The notes under the pieces are model-generated. The model saw only the letters and a list, made by a program, of their open reading frames with translations. It was not told the origin of the DNA and made no database searches. The translations under genes and the position numbers were made by a program. DNA of 64,000 nucleotides, from positions 4,588,001 through 4,652,000 of the forward strand of contig NZ_VFPL01000001.1 in NCBI RefSeq assembly GCF_006716645.1. The letters are read 5' to 3'. The stretch's first letter is position 1; the number at the start of each line of letters is the position of its first letter. Positions 7,377-15,289 of the stretch are shown here, piece by piece. Origin of the DNA: Arcticibacter tournemirensis. GTDB taxonomy: Bacteria; Bacteroidota; Bacteroidia; Sphingobacteriales; Sphingobacteriaceae.

Positions 7377-9739
7377 TAAAATTTAAAGTTCCAGGTAACA
7401 GACGGGATAATTGAACCAAACATTGAAAAGCGGATCGTCTCCAGTTCCGACATGCTGTCTTCGTTCTGACGGAGATACAGGGAAAATGCATTCCGCCGGT
7501 TTAATGCGTTAAACATAGAAACGACCCACTCGCTCGTGTACTTTCGTCCGGGAACGGGTTTCTTTTTAAAGGTAGCCGACAGGTCGAGGCGATGATAAGA
7601 GGGAATGCGGTAGTTATTGCGAAAGTTTCCTGAATTATACTGTACCGGAAAACTGTCAAACTCGAAACGACCGTCGGGTAAAGTGGCCGGTATTCCGGAA
7701 GCGAAATTGTATGTACCCGATAATATAATTCGTGGCTTTAGTTCATATACAGCAACTACGGCGAGAGAATGAGTTTTATCGTATTTAGCCGGATAGTACT
7801 CATTATTGTTGATGCCATCTATTTTCCGTTCCGTACGGCTAAGCGTATAACTTACCCAGCCATTCAGCCGTCCGCTGTTCTTTTTAATATAAAATTCCGA
7901 TCCGTAAGCTCTTCCATCACCAAACAACATATCACCTGGTAAATCCTCGTTAAGCAGGGTTTCGGCACCATTAATAAAGTCCATTTGATTGTGTAGTTTA
8001 CGATAGTATACCTCGGCGGACGCTTCATACTTATTGTTACTGAAATTTCTAAAGTAGCCAGCTGAAACCTGATCAGCAGTTTCAGGCTTCACATTATAGG
8101 AACTCGGCGTCCAGATATCAAGAGGACTGGACGAAATGGTGTTTGACACCAGATGCAGGTTTTGAGCTGTACGGCTTAAAGAAGCCTTTACAGAAGCATT
8201 CTCACCAGTCTTTACTTTAAATGAGAGTCTTGGCTGCAGGTTATGATACCACTTTATGCTTTGCCAGTCGCTGAATGTCCTGGTATTCACCGGCTCCTTA
8301 CGTTCACCTGTAACACCCTCGTAATCGCTTATTTTAGTCTCTCCTTTTGCCAGGCTCTGGAACGCAGAATACCTCAGGCCATACTCGGCCGAAAACACAT
8401 CGGAGAGCGTTATTTCATGATCCCAGTACAGGTTATAGTCGGCAGCACGCTGACCAGGCATTTCCGTGAAGTTAAAGATAGAGCTCTCACTCGCCGGCTT
8501 GGCTGTGCCCGGCATAAAGTCATGAAGTCCTGCTTCTATACCAAAGTAAATGGTATTGCGGGCATCGGGGTACCAGCTATAGGCGTTCTTCAGGCTGTAA
8601 TCAACAATTGACGCATCCCAGGTAAAGCTCGTAGCGGGATCCTGATAGGCACCTAAACGATACTTATAATCAGAGTAGATCACACTCGTATTCGAAAATA
8701 AGCGGGGATTGAAAATATGGTTCCACCTTATGGTTCCCGTTCCATTTCCCCATTGCAGCAAAAACATTTTTGCTGCATCGATATGGTCTTTACCAAAATA
8801 GCCTGAAATGAACAGTCGATCCTTGTCAGACAACGTAAAATTCAGTTTGGCACTCAGATCATAGAAGTAGATGGAATTGTCTTTGATATCAGGGTCGGAC
8901 GACTGTTTAGTAAGGATATCCGTGTACGAACGCCTGGCACTGATGATCATGGAGCTTTTATCTTTTTTTATGGGACCTTCGGCGGTAAACCGGCTTGCTA
9001 TAAGTCCTAGTCCCCCTGCAAAGTTCCACTCCTTATTATTGCCATCCTTCATACGGGTATCCAGTACCGACGATAAGCGCCCTCCAAACCTTGCAGGCAT
9101 TTCCGTTTTATAGAGCGCTGCATCCTTTACCGCATCCGGATTAGCCACAGAAAACAGGTTAAAAAGGTGGGATGTAAAATAAAGCGGAGCTTCATCCAGT
9201 AAAACAAGGTTCTGATCTACGCCTCCCCCTCTTACGTTAAAGCCTGAGGCGCCATCTCCAACAGTACTAACTCCCGGCAGAAGCTGAAAAGACCGGATGA
9301 GGTCTGCTTCGCCAAGAAACGCGGGCAGCTGCTTTACTTCGACCATAGACAAAGGAGCTATGTTCACTGGTTTATTTACATTATCCTTTTTTGATACCGT
9401 ACTCACCACTACCTCGTTCATCATGTTCGAAGCGGGGTTAAGATTTACATTAACTGCCGTATCTCTCCTGAGAACCAGGGAGTGTTCTTCGCGCTGATAG
9501 CCAACATAGGAATAATTCACCTTATAGCTGCCGGAATTCAGCGACAAAGAATAAAAACCATAACTATTTGCTGATGCCTTGATAGCGGTACCCTGAACCG
9601 TTACAAGCGCTCCTGCAAGGCTTTCGCCGCTTACAGCATCTTTAAGATAGCCGCTAATGGTAACTTTCTTCTGAGCGTAGGCTGTTGTCTGCATTGCAGT
9701 AAACAGCAATGCCATGAAAAACAGTTTAATAAATTTCAT
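7376..9739 (-). CDS. TonB-dependent receptor with carboxypeptidase-regulatory-like domain
   Basis: 787 residues. Signal peptide about 1-22, a CarboxypepD_reg-like beta-sandwich about 25-113 (KVTISGYLKDAVSGESLAGA), a plug domain about 125-235 (including VRGGGVDQNLVLLDEAP) and a C-terminal 22-strand barrel. It would import an unidentified substrate across the outer membrane using TonB energy. It has no STN signalling domain of its own. An STN domain is found instead in the separate protein upstream at 9.8-11.7 kb. Partner lipoprotein DUF4249 follows with overlapping codons. It is not a SusC type (length and partner differ). Own promoter of the shared ECF-like type. Confidence 0.93.
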   Translation of the reverse strand: MKFIKLFFMALLFTAMQTTAYAQKKVTISGYLKDAVSGESLAGALVTVQGTAIKASANSYGFYSLSLNSGSYKVNYSYVGYQREEHSLVLRRDTAVNVNLNPASNMMNEVVVSTVSKKDNVNKPVNIAPLSMVEVKQLPAFLGEADLIRSFQLLPGVSTVGDGASGFNVRGGGVDQNLVLLDEAPLYFTSHLFNLFSVANPDAVKDAALYKTEMPARFGGRLSSVLDTRMKDGNNKEWNFAGGLGLIASRFTAEGPIKKDKSSMIISARRSYTDILTKQSSDPDIKDNSIYFYDLSAKLNFTLSDKDRLFISGYFGKDHIDAAKMFLLQWGNGTGTIRWNHIFNPRLFSNTSVIYSDYKYRLGAYQDPATSFTWDASIVDYSLKNAYSWYPDARNTIYFGIEAGLHDFMPGTAKPASESSIFNFTEMPGQRAADYNLYWDHEITLSDVFSAEYGLRYSAFQSLAKGETKISDYEGVTGERKEPVNTRTFSDWQSIKWYHNLQPRLSFKVKTGENASVKASLSRTAQNLHLVSNTISSSPLDIWTPSSYNVKPETADQVSAGYFRNFSNNKYEASAEVYYRKLHNQMDFINGAETLLNEDLPGDMLFGDGRAYGSEFYIKKNSGRLNGWVSYTLSRTERKIDGINNNEYYPAKYDKTHSLAVVAVYELKPRIILSGTYNFASGIPATLPDGRFEFDSFPVQYNSGNFRNNYRIPSYHRLDLSATFKKKPVPGRKYTSEWVVSMFNALNRRNAFSLYLRQNEDSMSELETIRFSMFGSIIPSVTWNFKF

Positions 9740-9761
9740 ACTTTGTGGAATTGTTTTATAT

Positions 9762-9791
9762 AATACAATAAACTCAGCGCTTACCCCTATG
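9762..9791 (-). promoter_or_regulatory. Candidate ECF-sigma promoter, copy 2
   Basis: Minus strand: CATAGGGGTAAG, ten bases, ATTGTATT. The TTGTAT block ends 23 bases before the receptor ATG. The downstream block is part of a near-perfect 20-base palindrome (ATTGTATTATATAAAACAAT). Confidence 0.62.
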
Positions 9792-9829
9792 GCAATTGTG
9801 AAATATTGTTAGTGTGTGCTCTTTTGACA

Positions 9830-11665
9830 TTATTTTGTAAACGGTGTTACACTAATCCCCGCACTCCAGCCTATCCAGTGATATAATTTGTCGTTTTTTG
9901 AACTACGAGACATTTTTATTCTTTCAGTTATCAATGAATATCCGTCAACCTTTTTATCCTGATCGGAATAGAGAACATTTACAGAGGGTCCTGCAAAAAC
10001 GGAAAGAAGCTTATGTACCTTGCAGGTAAGGTTCATATTAAACCTTGTAATGGTATTTGTATAATCCCAGCTGCCCTGGTAAAGATATAAGCCGACCAGT
10101 TCGGGGCTCAAAAACAATCTATTGGATAACTGGTACTGTTTTCCAAAACCCCATCCTCCCATATTACGTGCTCCGTGTATAATTGTGTAGAACTTAGGAG
10201 TGCCGGTTTTAATTAACAGATTCCAGGTAAACATCTCATTTGAACTAACCGATACAGAATGGAGTCCATTTTTACGAACAATGTTAATCAGTCCGACACT
10301 TGCGCCTGAAGATGTATCCGCAACATTAAGGAGGCCAAACTGGAAGCCTTTCTGGTGCCGTGCAAAATTAACGACGCCTATCTGTGCTCCCCGCATATCG
10401 CCACCTGCAATATTGAGGGTTCCGGATACCTGCATTCCCGCCATATTCTGTCCCGCCGCATTCATTAATCCTGCCACCTGAAGCCCCGCCGTATGATTAC
10501 CTGAAATATTCATAAGTCCCGCAGCTTGAATTCCTTTTACCGAACCAAGATCAAAGTTCAGGAGACCGCCCGCCTGTACACCGGAAAACTCGCCTCTTAC
10601 AAAATTCACAATGCCGCCCGCCTGAACCCCTGCGAAGTCCTTGATTACAAAATTCGCTATTCCACCTGCCTGAACTCCCTGAACCGAATCTAAGACACCG
10701 TTATAAATCCCCGCAGCCTGTACTCCCACTACCGACATTCCCACGAGATTGAAGATTCCAGCCGCCTGTACCCCCTTTGCATACTTCTTATTTATATTAA
10801 ACAAGCCGCCCGCTTCCACTCCTTCAACACCTGCGGTATAACCCCCGAAGATATTAATTGAAAATTTGTTGATCACCTGTCCGCTTAACATACCATGAGA
10901 GCTTAGTCCGGGCGTGATGGAAGCCTGAACGGGGCTTTCGGCAATAAAGCCGGGAACGTTCAGCTCCTGGATCTTTTGTTTGTATGAAACCAGCAAACGC
11001 CCTATCGCTGTTCTTTCAGCGACGGAGGCGCCCTCTCCGGAAGCATGATCCGGATCGTCACGGGTACTGCCATCAGAGTTTACATCTACTGATGAAAGGA
11101 TCAGCACAGTGGTGTCACGATAAAGCTCCTTACTTACAGTTAGGGCTATAGAGTGATTCCGCGTGTTGATTTTCATCTCAAAAGAACCATCAGCCTCTGT
11201 CAGGGCAGACCGCAGCAGCTTTTTTTCGTAAACACTGGCTTTCGCTATCTTTTCGCCGGTACGATCATCTATGACAAAACCGCTGATTCGATAAACGCCC
11301 CTGTTGCTTTCAACCTTATCTGTGATTAATGACAATCTTAAAGGAGCATAACGCAGAATGATAAAGCCGGCCGCTTCCTTATATTCAAAACGACCAGCGA
11401 ACAACATGTCGAGGATGTCTTTTATAGTCTGATTGCTGACTGAAAGGCTAATGAGGCTATCCCGGGGAACGATGCTGCTGTTATATGAAAAGCTAAATCC
11501 GCACTTCTGACCTATCCGGTCGAGCACATTTTCCAATGGCAGATGATGTGCCTCAACCGAAATTTTCCGGTAAAGCAGTCCCTGTGCATTCAATTGCTTT
11601 TGGGGAAATAAAAGAACTGTCAGTAATAAGAGAAGGGTTATCACTAACCCTTTATTTTGGAACAT
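9830..11665 (-). CDS. STN-domain surface-repeat protein, candidate signal transducer
   Basis: 611 residues from the ATG at 11665; this start gives a normal signal peptide ending LNAQG. Domains in order: STN (secretin/TonB short N-terminal) about 30-100 (ENVLDRIGQKCGFSFSYNSS, LDMLFAGRFEYKE); carboxypeptidase-regulatory-like about 125-190 (RISGFVIDDRTGEKIAKASV); a linker; ten or so 16-residue repeats of the type GVQAGGIxNF, about 280-450; and a C-terminal strand-rich part. STN domains of FecA-type transducers contact FecR-type anti-sigma factors. The gene lies 10 bases downstream of fecR in the sigma operon. I know of no described STN fused to such repeats. The role as sensor is inference. Confidence 0.78.
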   Translation of the reverse strand: MFQNKGLVITLLLLLTVLLFPQKQLNAQGLLYRKISVEAHHLPLENVLDRIGQKCGFSFSYNSSIVPRDSLISLSVSNQTIKDILDMLFAGRFEYKEAAGFIILRYAPLRLSLITDKVESNRGVYRISGFVIDDRTGEKIAKASVYEKKLLRSALTEADGSFEMKINTRNHSIALTVSKELYRDTTVLILSSVDVNSDGSTRDDPDHASGEGASVAERTAIGRLLVSYKQKIQELNVPGFIAESPVQASITPGLSSHGMLSGQVINKFSINIFGGYTAGVEGVEAGGLFNINKKYAKGVQAAGIFNLVGMSVVGVQAAGIYNGVLDSVQGVQAGGIANFVIKDFAGVQAGGIVNFVRGEFSGVQAGGLLNFDLGSVKGIQAAGLMNISGNHTAGLQVAGLMNAAGQNMAGMQVSGTLNIAGGDMRGAQIGVVNFARHQKGFQFGLLNVADTSSGASVGLINIVRKNGLHSVSVSSNEMFTWNLLIKTGTPKFYTIIHGARNMGGWGFGKQYQLSNRLFLSPELVGLYLYQGSWDYTNTITRFNMNLTCKVHKLLSVFAGPSVNVLYSDQDKKVDGYSLITERIKMSRSSKNDKLYHWIGWSAGISVTPFTK

Positions 11666-11675
11666 AAATATATTT

Positions 11676-12650
11676 CTATTTAAGGGTGATCCTCCGCCCC
11701 TCACGCTCTACCTCTGCATTAAATGTGACACTAAGTACTGTAAGAATATCTTCGAGACTTTTATTGTTAAGCGTAGTACTAATTTTCGAGCCTTCAAGTT
11801 CTTTATTAGCAATAAAAATCTCAACATTATAAGCATCACTCACTGCTGCTGTTAATTCGGGCAGAGGCGTATTGTGACAAATGAATTCCCTGTTCGAATA
11901 GGAATGATACAATGTACTTGTATTAATCCCCTTTGAGAGAACTCCGTTTTTGCCGGTTGTAGCTTTCTCGCCTGCTTTTAACTCTACCCGGTCGTTATTT
12001 TTAAAGACCCTGACAATTCCCGATTCTACAATCACTTCAGTTTTTTGATGACGGCTTTTTATATTAAAAGACGTTCCGACTACGGTAACTGTTACATCGT
12101 TGATCTTAATAATAAATGGATGGCTTTTATCGCCCGCAACTTTAAAAAAGGCTTCGCCCTCCATGGATACATTCCTTGTCTTCCCTGTAAAACGGGAGGG
12201 ATAAGACAGACGGCTGTTCCGGTTCAGCGTAATAACAGACCCGTCCGGAAGGGTATCCGATAGCGTCGAGTCATGGCTTTGCAGCCGAACCATTCTGACA
12301 ATCCTTGAATTTAAATAAACAGAAACAGCTATTCCTCCTGCAGTGGCAATGAGAACCAGTACAGCCGCGATGCGGACCCAGTAGCTCAGAGAGCGAATCC
12401 GTGCAGGCGGTGCCTGCTTTAAGATCACTTTATTTCTAAACCGGTCCCAGGCTGCGTTCTCATCCGCACTGCCTTTCAGCGCTACTGTCTCGCTCTCCTC
12501 CCATATCATCCGGAAATGATTAAAATAACGCTCATTGTCAGAATGCTCACTAATCCACTGCAAAACCGTGCTCTTCTCTGCCTCACTTGCCTCATCTGCA
12601 AGGTACTTTACCAGCAGGTCGTCGTTCATATCAAAACTTTTATCTTTCAC
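11676..12650 (-). CDS. FecR-family anti-sigma factor
   Basis: 324 residues, or 317 if the inner ATG at 12629 is used. The cytoplasmic N-terminus (about 1-80; LVKYLADEASEAEKSTVLQW) would hold the sigma factor, one membrane helix lies at about 90-110, then come the periplasmic FecR domain (about 125-225; DGSVITLNRNSRLSYP, EGEAFFKV) and a C-terminal DUF4974 domain (about 250-320) that resembles STN. It would keep the neighbouring ECF sigma inactive until a periplasmic signal arrives. It lies between sigma gene (15-base gap) and STN repeat gene (10-base gap), so the three are one operon. Confidence 0.92.
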   Translation of the reverse strand: MKDKSFDMNDDLLVKYLADEASEAEKSTVLQWISEHSDNERYFNHFRMIWEESETVALKGSADENAAWDRFRNKVILKQAPPARIRSLSYWVRIAAVLVLIATAGGIAVSVYLNSRIVRMVRLQSHDSTLSDTLPDGSVITLNRNSRLSYPSRFTGKTRNVSMEGEAFFKVAGDKSHPFIIKINDVTVTVVGTSFNIKSRHQKTEVIVESGIVRVFKNNDRVELKAGEKATTGKNGVLSKGINTSTLYHSYSNREFICHNTPLPELTAAVSDAYNVEIFIANKELEGSKISTTLNNKSLEDILTVLSVTFNAEVEREGRRITLK

Positions 12651-12665
12651 TTGTCGTTCCCCCCT

Positions 12666-13238
12666 CTAAAAATTCAGTAATAAAAGTAACAGTACCGGAA
12701 GAAATTCCACCAGCTTCAACCTCAACAACTTCAGGGCCTTGCCCATCTGGTTTTCGACTGTCTTAATCGAAATGCCAAGATGGTCGGCTATCTGCTGGTA
12801 TTTTAACTGTTCAAACCTGCTAAGCTGAAAAATGATCCTGCATTGAGTGGGAAGCTCAGAAAGCGCTTTAGCTATTTGCTTCTCAAGTTCAGAAACGAGT
12901 GCATTCTTTTCACTGTGGTCATATTCACCTTTCATACGCTGCGTATAATATTGCTCATATTCTGCTTTAACTTTATGATGTTTTAAATAGTTGAGACTTT
13001 CATTGTGTACGGCACGATATAAATAGGATTTAAGAGTGCCGTTTACGTCAAGCAGGTCTTTCTTCTCCCATATCCTGCAAAAAACATTCTGAACGATTTC
13101 TTCTGCCGCTACTTCATCTTTAAGGAAAGTAAAGGCATAGGCGTGCAGCCGTTTATAATACTCTTTAAAAACCTGTTCGAATGCACTTTCATTACCCTCT
13201 TTGAGTAACTCTATAACCGTACTGCTGGTAATTTCCAC
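12666..13238 (-). CDS. ECF RNA polymerase sigma factor (FecI-like, Bacteroidota family)
   Basis: 190 residues from the GTG at 13238. The longer open frame to an ATG at 13358 would begin upstream of the candidate promoter at 13297-13326, so the inner start fits better and gives the normal family length. Region 2 spans about 20-90 (FEQVFKEYYKRLHAYAFTFL, AEEIVQNVFCRIWEKKD), and region 4 about 125-180 with the helix-turn-helix YQQIADHLGISIKTVENQM. It would recruit RNA polymerase to surface-nutrient genes when released by the FecR protein encoded next. The hydrophobic tail PVLLLLLLNF is unusual for a soluble protein but occurs in this family. Confidence 0.88.
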   Translation of the reverse strand: MEITSSTVIELLKEGNESAFEQVFKEYYKRLHAYAFTFLKDEVAAEEIVQNVFCRIWEKKDLLDVNGTLKSYLYRAVHNESLNYLKHHKVKAEYEQYYTQRMKGEYDHSEKNALVSELEKQIAKALSELPTQCRIIFQLSRFEQLKYQQIADHLGISIKTVENQMGKALKLLRLKLVEFLPVLLLLLLNF

Positions 13239-13296
13239 GCTTATAATATCCAAATCTGCCGTAAATATATGCTTTAACAATTGTCTGTTTAATACT

Positions 13297-13326
13297 GATA
13301 CAACTGTTTGCCGGATTACCCCTATG
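13297..13326 (-). promoter_or_regulatory. Candidate ECF-sigma promoter, copy 1 (autoregulation)
   Basis: Minus strand: CATAGGGGTAAT, ten bases, GTTGTATC. It has the same geometry as the copies before the TonB receptor and the GFQFAG protein. Its position upstream of the sigma gene suggests that the sigma factor drives its own operon. Confidence 0.58.
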
Positions 13327-13418
13327 CAGATATTAAATAATTCGTAATATTTACTCAAAAAAAAAGACCGCCTTTTCCAGCGATCCTTTTATGAGTAAAT
13401 ACGAAGGGCAGACCAGTT

Positions 13419-13871
13419 CTATAACTGATATTTGAACTTTCTCCCCTCTTTTTCTCCTCTGATTCTATTGGCTTTATGAAGAGCCGATAACTTGACCATA
13501 ACGGCCTTACTAAGTTTATCTGCATCTTTCTCGGGCTCGAGCTCCTTAAGGCGCTCTATAATTTCGGTGTTGAATAACGCACCATTCTTTGATAAGATAA
13601 AGGCAATTTTACTGTCTAGTTTCCCGTTTGAATCAAATTCTTCAGGAACGTCCAAGGGTTTTACAACTTCTTTTTTGGGAGCTGGTTTACGACCTCTTCT
13701 GCTTTTTACTGGTTCTGGGCTCTCAACTACCGCTGGTTTATTTGCAGTAACCGGAGTTGCTTTACCGCTGAAAGCATCTAATGCTGCCTGAGTTTTCTTT
13801 AACTCGGCAGTAAGGGTTGATATCTTATCCCTAAGAAAAGTAATTACATCTTGTTCGGTTACTTTTGCCAT
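13419..13871 (-). CDS. Hypothetical protein with coiled coil and basic AT-hook-like stretch
   Basis: 150 residues. Residues 5-35 form a likely coiled coil (VITFLRDKISTLTAELKKTQ). A Pro/Lys-rich linker follows with SRRGRKPAPKKE, an AT-hook-like GRKP core. The C-terminal half (about 80-150; NTEIIERLKELEP, KAVMVKLSALHKANRI) looks like a small helical or winged-helix domain. This would suit a DNA-associated protein, but this is inference. A TATTTTTG element at 13939-13946 on the minus strand may be its promoter. I do not recognise a named family. Confidence 0.62.
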   Translation of the reverse strand: MAKVTEQDVITFLRDKISTLTAELKKTQAALDAFSGKATPVTANKPAVVESPEPVKSRRGRKPAPKKEVVKPLDVPEEFDSNGKLDSKIAFILSKNGALFNTEIIERLKELEPEKDADKLSKAVMVKLSALHKANRIRGEKEGRKFKYQL

Positions 13872-14061
13872 TTTTTTTGATTTAAATTTAAAGTTAAAGT
13901 TAATATAGCTAAAACAATAATTAACGTAATTAATACGGCAAAAATATAGTTTTAGTTTTTGTTTTAATTTAAAAGCGTTTAAATTTCAATTATTCAATGC
14001 TGACTAGCTTACGGTATTAGACTGGATACAGTCCATGCATATAAATAACAGATATGACTTA

Positions 14062-14069
14062 TATCTTTG
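14062..14069 (+). promoter_or_regulatory. -7 element of the Crp-family gene
   Basis: TATCTTTG matches TAnnTTTG and lies 43 bases upstream of the ATG at 14113. I see no clear TTG partner at the -33 distance. Confidence 0.4.
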
Positions 14070-14112
14070 TTAAAAGCGTGCCGACGGAGAACACGAAACT
14101 CAAATTATACCT

Positions 14113-14682
14113 ATGCAGAAAGAACTAAGGGAACATATAGAAAAGATAGTCACGCTCACCGACGAAGAATACGGGTTTATAATGTCAAACTTTATTGTTA
14201 AACATTATAAGAAACGTGAGTTCCTTTTCCGGGAAGGTGAAGATGTTCCGTATATCTATTTTGTTATTTCAGGTCTTTTAATGTTAGTATATACCGACGA
14301 TACGGCAAAACAGCATATTGTTTCTTTCGCAATGGAAGACTGGTGGGAAAGCGACAATTTAGCCTATTTCACTCAAACTAAAGCGACGATGTCTTTGCAA
14401 TGCCTCGAAGACACGTCTGTTCTTTGTCTCCCGCTTGAAAGTTACCGGCTCCTCTGTGCCGAACTTCGAAAAATGGAGTATTTTTTTCTTCAAAAGGCTA
14501 ATGCCGGTCATATTGCGGCACAAAGAAGGATATTATCTTTCCTTACTTCTAATGCCGGAGAACGTTATGAACAATTACTTAAACGGTATCCCTCCTTATA
14601 TCAAAGAGTACCGAAAACGTTGCTTGCTTCCTGGCTAGGTGTTTCACGTGAAACCCTAAGCCGCCTTTGGCGTACTTCATAG
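14113..14682 (+). CDS. Crp/Fnr-family transcription regulator
   Basis: 189 residues. The cyclic-nucleotide-binding-type beta-roll covers about 5-120 (FLFREGEDVPYIYFVISGLLML). It lacks the RSA phosphate-binding signature of true cAMP receptors. The C-terminal helix-turn-helix covers about 160-188 (LASWLGVSRETLSRLWR). The recognition helix SRETLSR is close to that of E. coli CRP (SRETVGR), whose Arg/Glu/Arg residues read TGTGA. A perfect TGTGA-N6-TCACA lies 22 bases after this gene and before ridA, so it likely controls that gene. Confidence 0.88.
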   Translation: MQKELREHIEKIVTLTDEEYGFIMSNFIVKHYKKREFLFREGEDVPYIYFVISGLLMLVYTDDTAKQHIVSFAMEDWWESDNLAYFTQTKATMSLQCLEDTSVLCLPLESYRLLCAELRKMEYFFLQKANAGHIAAQRRILSFLTSNAGERYEQLLKRYPSLYQRVPKTLLASWLGVSRETLSRLWRTS

Positions 14683-14703
14683 CTTGCTCGTCGTTTTTAT
14701 AAT

Positions 14704-14719
14704 TGTGATGTTTGTCACA
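14704..14719 (+). promoter_or_regulatory. CRP-type operator, TGTGA-N6-TCACA
   Basis: Two perfect half sites, TGTGA (14704-14708) and TCACA (14715-14719), are separated by 6 bases, the classical CRP arrangement. The site lies between the Crp-family gene and ridA, 85 bases before the ridA ATG. The neighbour's recognition helix has the residues expected to read this sequence. Confidence 0.6.
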
Positions 14720-14804
14720 CCAGAAAGTTCATAATTGTGTCCATTTTTGCTTCGTACAATTTTATTAATCCCGGTGTCGCGCGGCTCCAAAAACTATTAA
14801 AACA

Positions 14805-15194
14805 ATGGAAAAACGAATAATTAATCCCTGGCAATGGCAGGATTCGCGCAGCTATGTGCAGGCAGTTGAAGTAAAACACGCTGAAGGCACTCTTTATTGC
14901 GCAGGGCAGGCCGCTGTTCTGGCCGATGGCAGCTCAAGCACAGATGACATGAGGAACCAATTGATTCAGGCAATTGAGAATCTGGAACAGGTGATCACTG
15001 AGGCAGGATATGAATGCAGGAATATCGTCCGTTTAAATATCCTGACAACCTCATCGGCCGAATTCTTTAGTAGCTTCGATATCCTGCAGCAATGGATAGC
15101 CAAACATGGCATTAAACAGGCAAGTACATTTTATGAAGTGAGCAGTCTTTTCGAAACGTTGAAAGTTGAACTTGAAGCAACGGTAGTCAGGTAA
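14805..15194 (+). CDS. RidA-family reactive-intermediate deaminase
   Basis: 129 residues, the standard length of the RidA/YjgF/UK114 family. It has the typical strand-helix pattern, including YCAGQAAVLADGSS, a long helix DDMRNQLIQAIENLEQVITEAG, NIVRLNILTTSSAEF with the conserved arginine, and the closing KVELEATVV. Members hydrolyse enamine/imine intermediates formed by PLP enzymes, usually as trimers in the cytosol. Members differ in exact substrate, so only the family is claimed. The CRP-type site upstream suggests control by the neighbouring regulator. Confidence 0.85.
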   Translation: MEKRIINPWQWQDSRSYVQAVEVKHAEGTLYCAGQAAVLADGSSSTDDMRNQLIQAIENLEQVITEAGYECRNIVRLNILTTSSAEFFSSFDILQQWIAKHGIKQASTFYEVSSLFETLKVELEATVVR

Positions 15195-15289
15195 AACAGG
15201 AATCGAATAGTTTTCTATCAGGGCTGGTTCAGAGCCTGTCCTGATGGAAGCTATTTTACTCTGCTGGCAACGAGACGTTCGGCAATCGC

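Noticed and set aside
15195-15289. Terminator after ridA
   Set aside because: Only a weak TCAGG/CCTGA pairing and no T-run.
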